Assembly: GCA_949297205.1 (NCBI GenBank)
Contig: CASFSH010000006.1
Coordinates: 1-11,996 of the forward strand
DNA: 11,996 bases
Origin: an uncultured Bacillota bacterium
GTDB taxonomy: Bacteria > Bacillota > Clostridia > UBA1381
Reading direction: 5' to 3'
The translations under genes were made by a program, and so were the position numbers. Each line of letters starts with the position of its first letter. Within the stretch, counting starts at the first letter, position 1. Below the pieces are notes generated by a model that was given only the letters and a program-made list of their open reading frames with translations, had not been told where the DNA came from and did not search any database. This document shows positions 6,394-11,996 of the stretch, one piece after another.

Positions 6394-9036
6394 TCAGTTA
6401 TTATAAATTACTATACTTCTCGGATCGTCCGACTGACGATTTATAACTATTCTCGAACAGTCATTCATATAAGAATTATACGGCATTATATCCTGAACAG
6501 TTCCGGCTGTTATATGATTCTTTTTAACCGATCCGTCATATACGTAAACCTTAAATCTACTGAGTTCAAAAGAATCAAAATCTACGCCTTCAAAGGGAAT
6601 ATTACCGTTTACAAGTCCCGCAGTCATTACAAGACCGGATTCTTTATCCGTACGGTAAACATATTTATATGTTGAAGAAAATTCACCGTAATTATATGTT
6701 GTATTATCTTCATGACTGTAACATATCTGAATAAATGTAACTTCTCCTGTGGAGTTTTGCGAATAACGAATTATATCTCCGGTACCAAGAGCTCTGTAGG
6801 AGGTTTCATTGTCAGTTGTTACTTCAATTTGTTCAAGATTAAAGTCCGGAGATACATCTAACACTTTTTCTCCTTCATTTCCGAACAGATAAAGCTTCTG
6901 CACTATTTCATCGTCTTCATTCAGCCCTGTTTCCCATCTGTCTACAACAGATATAGGTGAATCGTTTTGTATATCACCGCTGGAAACACTTCCAACATAA
7001 AATACAACAACATCTGCTCCCAAATTTTTATCCGATGTATGATATGCTTCTACTATATCCTCCGTACTTGTTCTTGAAAGCATATAATCTACTGTTTTAA
7101 CCGAATATATCTTATCCTTATCAGCCATATTTGGATCCTGAGGAACAATAAATATAATAACATCTTTACTTAATACTATTTGTCTGTCAGCAATGGAACG
7201 TTCATACCCATAACTTTTTGATTTGATTGTTCTTCCGGGATTTCTGTATGAACAATATAAATTATCAGATGATTCATTTTCCGGTAATACCAGTTTTTTA
7301 ATATATCCATCTTTATCAGTGTCATACATAACAACCTGACGAAGTATATCTGCGCCGTCGCTCTGATATTCAATCGAATCAACATCACGCAGACGGTTTA
7401 TTATTTCCTCGCCTTTATAGCGTTTACCGTTAATATTAACTGATGATGTACATTGGAAAGTCTGTAAAACGCCATCACCTTCAGGCAGAAGCAGCTGAAT
7501 CATTGCATTTTCTCCATAATCATCCATAAATGCTCTTGTAAGATATGCAATCTGATTTTCAATTTCTTCCAACGAAACACCTGCGATATATCCTAAAACA
7601 TCCAGATAGAATGTACCGCTTCTTCCTGCTTTTATTGATGTACCGGATTTAATCAGTTCAGGACACAGTCTGTATTCGGTATCATCCATCACAATATATT
7701 CCTCTGTTACAGATGTAACGGTTGAACTGATTTTACGGTCGGAAACCTCTATATCTATAAAACTTCCGTCAGGTGCTTCAAGAATTGACAGAACATCCCA
7801 TTCTCTGAGCATTTCAACGGGGATTTCATTTCCGTAATCATCTCTGATTCGGTATTCTGTTCCTTGCTGCAATGAGCTGAGATCAAGTATTTCTTCATAT
7901 TTGCCGCTGATAAGGCTTTTATTTTCATTAACCGCCAATACAACCATTGTGCGATAGGAATAAATTCGAACAACAGAAATACCCTTTCCGCTTCCATTGT
8001 CTATCAGAACAATTTTTCCATGTTCAGGCACAAAATTGTCCTGTGTTATAAATGTACCTGCCGCAACACCGTTATATATAACAGATGCAGTCACCGGTAT
8101 TTTTACACTTTTGTTTCTTGTTCCGTCTTCATAGGTAAGAACACCGTCGGAATAATCTGTACCCACCGTTCCTATTTCTGTCACAGTGTTATAATTTGCC
8201 GTATCGACACATATAAGTGTCTTTCCGGAATCAGAATTTTCATCTTCATCCTTATAATAAAAATCCACCTTATAACCTAACAACAGATCCGCCTGAGTAT
8301 CATTTACATCATAAAGAGTTTCATCAATTTTCACTTGTCCCGCTGCCGTGCCTGCGGTACTGCTGTATAATGATGTCTGGCTGTTTGCACTGATTATTCC
8401 CTTACTTTTAATTATGTTACGATACTCTCTCAATACAGTCCATTTATCATCCGCATTAAATTCAGCGTGATTATTATTAATTTCGGAAAGTTTCATGTAT
8501 GGTGCGTCAATAACATTTAATAAAAGACTTACACAATCCGTGTTGGTAAGACCGGCATCGGGATCTGCACTTTTATAAAGGTCAAGTGTTCTTCCAACAC
8601 TCATATATCCTGAAGGAAATCCACCCAAATATTCTGCCTGTGATGTATATCCGGCAAGACTTACCAGGGTTCTTATTGCCTGTGCAAATGTGATTTGTTT
8701 GTCAGGTTCAAACAATCCGTTTCCCGTCCCGATAATCAATCCCATAGATGCCGCACTCATTACGGCATCATATCCGGGGAGATCTTCCGTTACATCTGAA
8801 AATTCAATTTCTGTGCTGTAGGCATTACTGTCTGCAATATTCATTACCATCTCAATAAATTCAATACGTGTTACTGCTTTTTCATAGTCAAATTCAAGGC
8901 TGTCCTCTATAATTCCGAGAGACATTAAAGTTTTTACAGGCTGCGTCAGAGTTTCTTCCTCTGCATACACGGGGATCATTACAGAGGCTGTCATCACAGC
9001 TGTCATAAACAGAGCAATTGCTTTTCTTTTCATCAT
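6394..9036 (-). CDS. Secreted S-layer-homology-domain protein with large beta-rich region of unknown function
   Basis: This 880-residue protein begins MMKRKAIALFMTAVMTASVM, a Sec signal peptide probably cut after PVYA (residue 25). Residues about 26-181 read as three SLH repeats. The first has a clear VTRIEF motif; the second has the GLFEPDKQITFAQA pattern; the third is divergent (LTNTDC). SLH domains normally bind pyruvylated secondary cell-wall polymer, so the protein is expected on the cell surface. From about 215 to the C-terminus I recognise no family. The sequence is beta-rich with several short GD(V/I)xxx...GxIxxV units (near 410-430, 470-490 and 752-770), which may be small beta-barrels. 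A DTDKDGYI stretch at 572-579 looks like a calcium-binding loop. No catalytic motif was found, so a structural, scaffolding or S-layer-like role is possible. It overlaps the upstream gene by 4 nt (ATGA), which suggests translational coupling, and it lies 14 bp ahead of the beta-helix gene. A second ATG (9033) directly follows the first and cannot be excluded as the start. Confidence 0.88.
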   Translation of the reverse strand: MMKRKAIALFMTAVMTASVMIPVYAEEETLTQPVKTLMSLGIIEDSLEFDYEKAVTRIEFIEMVMNIADSNAYSTEIEFSDVTEDLPGYDAVMSAASMGLIIGTGNGLFEPDKQITFAQAIRTLVSLAGYTSQAEYLGGFPSGYMSVGRTLDLYKSADPDAGLTNTDCVSLLLNVIDAPYMKLSEINNNHAEFNADDKWTVLREYRNIIKSKGIISANSQTSLYSSTAGTAAGQVKIDETLYDVNDTQADLLLGYKVDFYYKDEDENSDSGKTLICVDTANYNTVTEIGTVGTDYSDGVLTYEDGTRNKSVKIPVTASVIYNGVAAGTFITQDNFVPEHGKIVLIDNGSGKGISVVRIYSYRTMVVLAVNENKSLISGKYEEILDLSSLQQGTEYRIRDDYGNEIPVEMLREWDVLSILEAPDGSFIDIEVSDRKISSTVTSVTEEYIVMDDTEYRLCPELIKSGTSIKAGRSGTFYLDVLGYIAGVSLEEIENQIAYLTRAFMDDYGENAMIQLLLPEGDGVLQTFQCTSSVNINGKRYKGEEIINRLRDVDSIEYQSDGADILRQVVMYDTDKDGYIKKLVLPENESSDNLYCSYRNPGRTIKSKSYGYERSIADRQIVLSKDVIIFIVPQDPNMADKDKIYSVKTVDYMLSRTSTEDIVEAYHTSDKNLGADVVVFYVGSVSSGDIQNDSPISVVDRWETGLNEDDEIVQKLYLFGNEGEKVLDVSPDFNLEQIEVTTDNETSYRALGTGDIIRYSQNSTGEVTFIQICYSHEDNTTYNYGEFSSTYKYVYRTDKESGLVMTAGLVNGNIPFEGVDFDSFELSRFKVYVYDGSVKKNHITAGTVQDIMPYNSYMNDCSRIVINRQSDDPRSIVIYNN

Positions 9037-11996
9037 TTTATATCTCCTTCCGCATTGTAGAGCATTACCGCCGCCTCTGCACGAGTTGCGGTATTTTTAG
9101 GTCTGAATGTGGAATCTTCATAACCATTTATAATTCCGTATTGCTTCATTAGTTTTACACTTTCAAGTGCATAGTCTGATATTTCATTCATATCGGAAAA
9201 TTCTGTACTTTCATTTTCAACCGAAGATAGCATACCCTTGTATTCCATACAATTTTTTATCAGACATGCCATATCCTGTCTTGTAACAGGCAATCCAGTA
9301 CCGAAGTATTCAGAATCTATACCATTTGTTATTCCAAGAGTAAATGCAATGGAAACAGGCTTATAATACCACGCATCTTCAGGAACATCTTTAAAATCGG
9401 ATACGGCATTTTCCGCACTCAATTCAAATATTCCCACAAGCATTTTTATAAATTCTTCTCTTGTCACTGTATCTGACGGACGGAATTTACCATCACCGCT
9501 TCCGCTAACTATTCCCCTTTGTGCAAGAGATTCTATTGCCGTCTGTGCCCACAATACATTATCAAGATCATCAAAGGGATGTACCGGTTCTGTAGGATTC
9601 AATTCTTCCTTTGGAATATTTGTTGAAACAGTCCAGCTTTGCGATGAACCAGAGCCTCCTCCGGATCCGCCTCCTGTGCCTCCGCCGGAACCTGAACCCG
9701 ATCCGTTATTATTTTCTTTATTATCATTCATTGCATCTTTAAATTCATTTTCCAAATCATCAATATTGCTGTAAGGTTTGTTATTGTAAAGATCAATGTC
9801 CACATCGGATGTATCAGACAATTTATTGTATTCTGTAAGATCCCAGTCTAAAGTATCCTCATTGTCATTAAGTATTGTTTTAATATATGCAATATTTGAA
9901 ATATATTCAAAAGCTTTAAGAATTACCTGTTCGTTAAATCTTTCTCTTACCGCTTCCACACTTGTATAGCTTACATTTCTCAATGTGCCTGCTACAGCTA
10001 TTCTGTACTTATCTGTCATATACTCTGCATTATACGTTTTATAGCCTGTTGTTTCTTCAAGCATAAATACGTCCTTGTATTTTTTCAAAATAGTATCTGC
10101 TGCACTGTCACTCTCTGCCTCTGATAACATCTGGACAGCCATTGCACTGCGTACTATGTCCGCCATATTCTGAGCTGTAATTGTCTGTATCTGCTGAAGT
10201 TTTTCCTTTTCTTCAAAAATAAGCTGTGCCATATCAGATTTATTGAGAGTATTGAATAATTCTTCATCTATTCCAAGTATTTCAAGATTCTTTCCTGTTG
10301 TTAGTGCCGATAAAAGTTCCTGAGCCGAAGTACTGTTAATAACATCGTCAATACCGGAAATGTCTGCTGCCGAATAGTAATGCAGTACAGCTTCCATTTG
10401 CTGACTGTGGGCATTGACATAAACAGGATAATCATATGTCTCTGCATTCATTATAAAGCTGTCGGCAAACTGATTGTCTTCATCAATACCCGACTGGCCT
10501 ACATATAAAAGCTTGCCGGTAACATCCAATGAACTATAACCGCTCATATCTTCATCCATTATGCTGCTGTCTTCACTCAATATAATTGTTGCCTGTTTTC
10601 CCTGTGCCTGCTGAAGGGGAGAACCATAAATTGATATTTCATTTGTATCCTTATTCTGATATGCATTAAGTTCACTCGGTTCTGCATACATTCCTCCCGT
10701 TTTTTCCTGTTCTGTTGATGAAACAGGCAAACACAAAGGATTTCTATCTTTGATGTTATCCCATACATAAACTGTATAGATTCCGTTTTCAACGATTGGG
10801 GCAGATGTTATAATCTGATTCATTTCTCCGTTATTTTCAATTACATCTCCTGTTACCGTTATGTTTTCAACGCAGCCGTCTTTTTCTGTTTTTAATAATA
10901 TAAGCACATTTTCATTTTTATCTGAGCTATTTTTAAATGTAACAACAGCTTCGGTATTTGTTCCCATCGAACGAATAGAAACATTCCATATATCAAATAA
11001 ATCATGTGCAGATGTAAATTTCAATACTGTATTTTCTTCAACTGCTGTTCCTGTTGCACTTTTTATATCCGTACCGAAACGCAATTCATATTTTGACGCG
11101 GTATCAAGAGTTCTTTCCGGTTTTAATATAAATTCAAAATCATTTATACTTTCAATAGTAAGAGGAATCGGCTGTTCGTTTCCTTCCTGATATAATTTTA
11201 CCGTCTCGGAATTAACAGTTCCAGTTTCCATAGGTGAATCAAACATTATTTTCATTTCTCCGCCAACAGGAAATTCTGAAGAATTATCAGAAGGACTGCA
11301 TTGATTTCTCAGCAGCTTAGGTGCTTCTCCGGCCTTTTTTAAAACAACATTGTCAATCCATGCAACACCGCCGTTATCCATAAATTGTATTTCCAGTTTG
11401 GTATGATTGCCTGTGTAAAGTTCAACTGTTTTACGCACCCAGCCTGATGTTACTTCAAATCCTATCTGTTGATCCGGATCTGCCAATCCGTCATAAAACA
11501 ATTTAAGTACTCCGCCCCAATGATTTTGAGAATTAATATAGTAAGTTAAAATATAATCTGTTTCAGGTTCTACATCCACCGTCTGTGTGGCAATACACCA
11601 ATGTGCTTCAGTATTATTCAGTTTTAAACTGCTGTTTCCCGAATAAGAATCTTCATCAACCACAGACCAGTGATCACCTAACGACCATCCGTCCGTACCA
11701 TTTTCAAATCCACCGTTTTTAATTATTTCATCCTCTTCCGGTTCAACTGACGGTTCATCATCATCTTCAATATCATAAACAAATTCTTCATTATTGTCAA
11801 TTAAGAATGATGACAAAGCCACACTGCTGTCTGACACATTTTTAAGTACAACTGTATGCTGTGTATCTTCAAGATCTTCTGTTACTATTCTGTAAGGGGC
11901 ACCGTAATTTGTATAAATTATTCCGTAATCATCTCCATCAATTATTACACGTACTCCTTCACCCGAAACTTCATTGCAAAAACCAAAACTCTGACC
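9033..11996 (-). CDS. C-terminal part of a large SLH-anchored surface protein, probably an SGNH esterase (5' end outside window)
   Basis: The frame is open to the right edge, giving 987 residues. The GTG at 11837 is not a credible start: it has no ribosome binding site or signal peptide, and the 53 codons upstream encode recognisable domain sequence. Residues 1-67 (counted from the edge) match the module after the SGNH domain of the esterase at the left edge, with FGF, IIDGDDYG, NYGAPYRIV and FLID. An acidic linker follows, then a CBM4/9-like module (about 93-221, opening NGGFENG) and an Ig-like module of the Big_5/SbsA type (about 229-330, with MKIMFDSPME). Two less clear beta units reach about 543, then a helical module (about 544-758). 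A Gly/Ser linker (about 765-786) leads to three SLH repeats (about 807-987) with intact VTREEF, VTRQDM and ATRAEA motifs. Those motifs anchor proteins to pyruvylated cell-wall polymer. It ends TGA at 9033, overlapping the next start. The esterase assignment is inferred from the shared module only. Confidence 0.88.
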   Translation of the reverse strand, partial: GQSFGFCNEVSGEGVRVIIDGDDYGIIYTNYGAPYRIVTEDLEDTQHTVVLKNVSDSSVALSSFLIDNNEEFVYDIEDDDEPSVEPEEDEIIKNGGFENGTDGWSLGDHWSVVDEDSYSGNSSLKLNNTEAHWCIATQTVDVEPETDYILTYYINSQNHWGGVLKLFYDGLADPDQQIGFEVTSGWVRKTVELYTGNHTKLEIQFMDNGGVAWIDNVVLKKAGEAPKLLRNQCSPSDNSSEFPVGGEMKIMFDSPMETGTVNSETVKLYQEGNEQPIPLTIESINDFEFILKPERTLDTASKYELRFGTDIKSATGTAVEENTVLKFTSAHDLFDIWNVSIRSMGTNTEAVVTFKNSSDKNENVLILLKTEKDGCVENITVTGDVIENNGEMNQIITSAPIVENGIYTVYVWDNIKDRNPLCLPVSSTEQEKTGGMYAEPSELNAYQNKDTNEISIYGSPLQQAQGKQATIILSEDSSIMDEDMSGYSSLDVTGKLLYVGQSGIDEDNQFADSFIMNAETYDYPVYVNAHSQQMEAVLHYYSAADISGIDDVINSTSAQELLSALTTGKNLEILGIDEELFNTLNKSDMAQLIFEEKEKLQQIQTITAQNMADIVRSAMAVQMLSEAESDSAADTILKKYKDVFMLEETTGYKTYNAEYMTDKYRIAVAGTLRNVSYTSVEAVRERFNEQVILKAFEYISNIAYIKTILNDNEDTLDWDLTEYNKLSDTSDVDIDLYNNKPYSNIDDLENEFKDAMNDNKENNNGSGSGSGGGTGGGSGGGSGSSQSWTVSTNIPKEELNPTEPVHPFDDLDNVLWAQTAIESLAQRGIVSGSGDGKFRPSDTVTREEFIKMLVGIFELSAENAVSDFKDVPEDAWYYKPVSIAFTLGITNGIDSEYFGTGLPVTRQDMACLIKNCMEYKGMLSSVENESTEFSDMNEISDYALESVKLMKQYGIINGYEDSTFRPKNTATRAEAAVMLYNAEGDIK
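9044..9049 (-). promoter_or_regulatory. Ribosome binding site of the SLH protein gene, inside the upstream coding end
   Basis: AAGGAG on the minus strand lies 7 nt before ATG 9036, within the last codons (Glu-Gly-Asp) of the preceding gene. Together with the ATGA stop/start overlap this points to translational coupling of the two genes. Confidence 0.8.
9639..9704 (-). repeat. Gly/Ser-rich low-complexity linker before the SLH repeats
   Basis: About 22 codons encode almost only Gly and Ser (GSGSGSGGGTGGGSGG and onward), between the helical module and the three SLH repeats of the large surface protein. Codons for Gly and Ser are mixed, so this is a protein-level flexible tether rather than a simple DNA microsatellite. 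It probably holds the catalytic and binding modules away from the wall-bound SLH anchor. Confidence 0.85.

Noticed and set aside
7297..7323. Dockerin domain in the 880-residue protein
   Set aside because: There is a single DxDxDG loop without the second repeat and helices that define dockerins.
10861..11190. Plus-strand open frame of about 109 codons and similar shorter frames on both strands
   Set aside because: They lie entirely inside well-supported minus-strand genes, lack ribosome binding sites, and encode low-complexity, Cys/Tyr/His-rich sequence typical of shadow frames.
11835..11837. GTG as the start codon of the large SLH protein
   Set aside because: No Shine-Dalgarno site or signal peptide is present, and the frame continues upstream to the window edge with domain sequence homologous to the left-edge esterase.

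Overview
The window looks like part of the chromosome of a low-GC, Gram-positive, anaerobic gut- or rumen-type Clostridia-class bacterium. The grounds are the AT-rich codon choice, strong AGGAG-type ribosome binding sites, lipobox-free Sec signal peptides, and cell-wall anchoring through S-layer homology (SLH) domains. Large SLH-bearing carbohydrate-active proteins of this kind are known from plant-fibre and pectin specialists such as Monoglobus-like Clostridia. That placement is an inference from architecture, not from a marker gene.

All four genes lie on the minus strand, so transcription runs from high to low coordinates. They are packed as one apparent operon. (1) >11996 to 9033 is the 3' part of a very large surface protein. 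The in-window part is the end of a beta-sandwich module, a CBM4/9-like module, an Ig-like module, further beta modules, a helical module, a Gly/Ser linker and three SLH repeats. The frame is open to the window edge. Its first in-window residues match the module that follows the SGNH esterase domain in gene 4, so an SGNH/GDSL esterase domain is probably encoded just outside. (2) 9036 to 6394 is a secreted 880-residue protein with N-terminal SLH repeats and about 650 residues of unrecognised beta-rich sequence. It overlaps gene 1 by the ATGA arrangement. (3) 6379 to 2411 is a secreted protein of about 1322 residues. It has a copper-amine-oxidase-N-type stalk domain, a GH141-like right-handed parallel beta-helix, three Ig-like domains and a C-terminal LamG-like beta-sandwich. 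(4) 2347 to <1 is a secreted SGNH/GDSL esterase with three tandem N-terminal CBM4/9-like modules, running off the left edge.

Together they suggest an extracellular set for a decorated plant cell-wall polysaccharide: de-esterification by SGNH enzymes, cleavage by a beta-helix glycosidase or lyase, and retention at the surface by SLH domains. The substrate cannot be read from the sequence. Pectin or acetylated xylan are the plausible options.

The only real intergenic gap is 63 bp between genes 3 and 4. It holds a perfect 12-bp inverted repeat with no U-tract, and the ribosome binding site of gene 4. No tRNA, rRNA, CRISPR array, transposase or riboswitch was seen, no stretch above 300 bp lacks a gene, and I see no convincing plus-strand gene.
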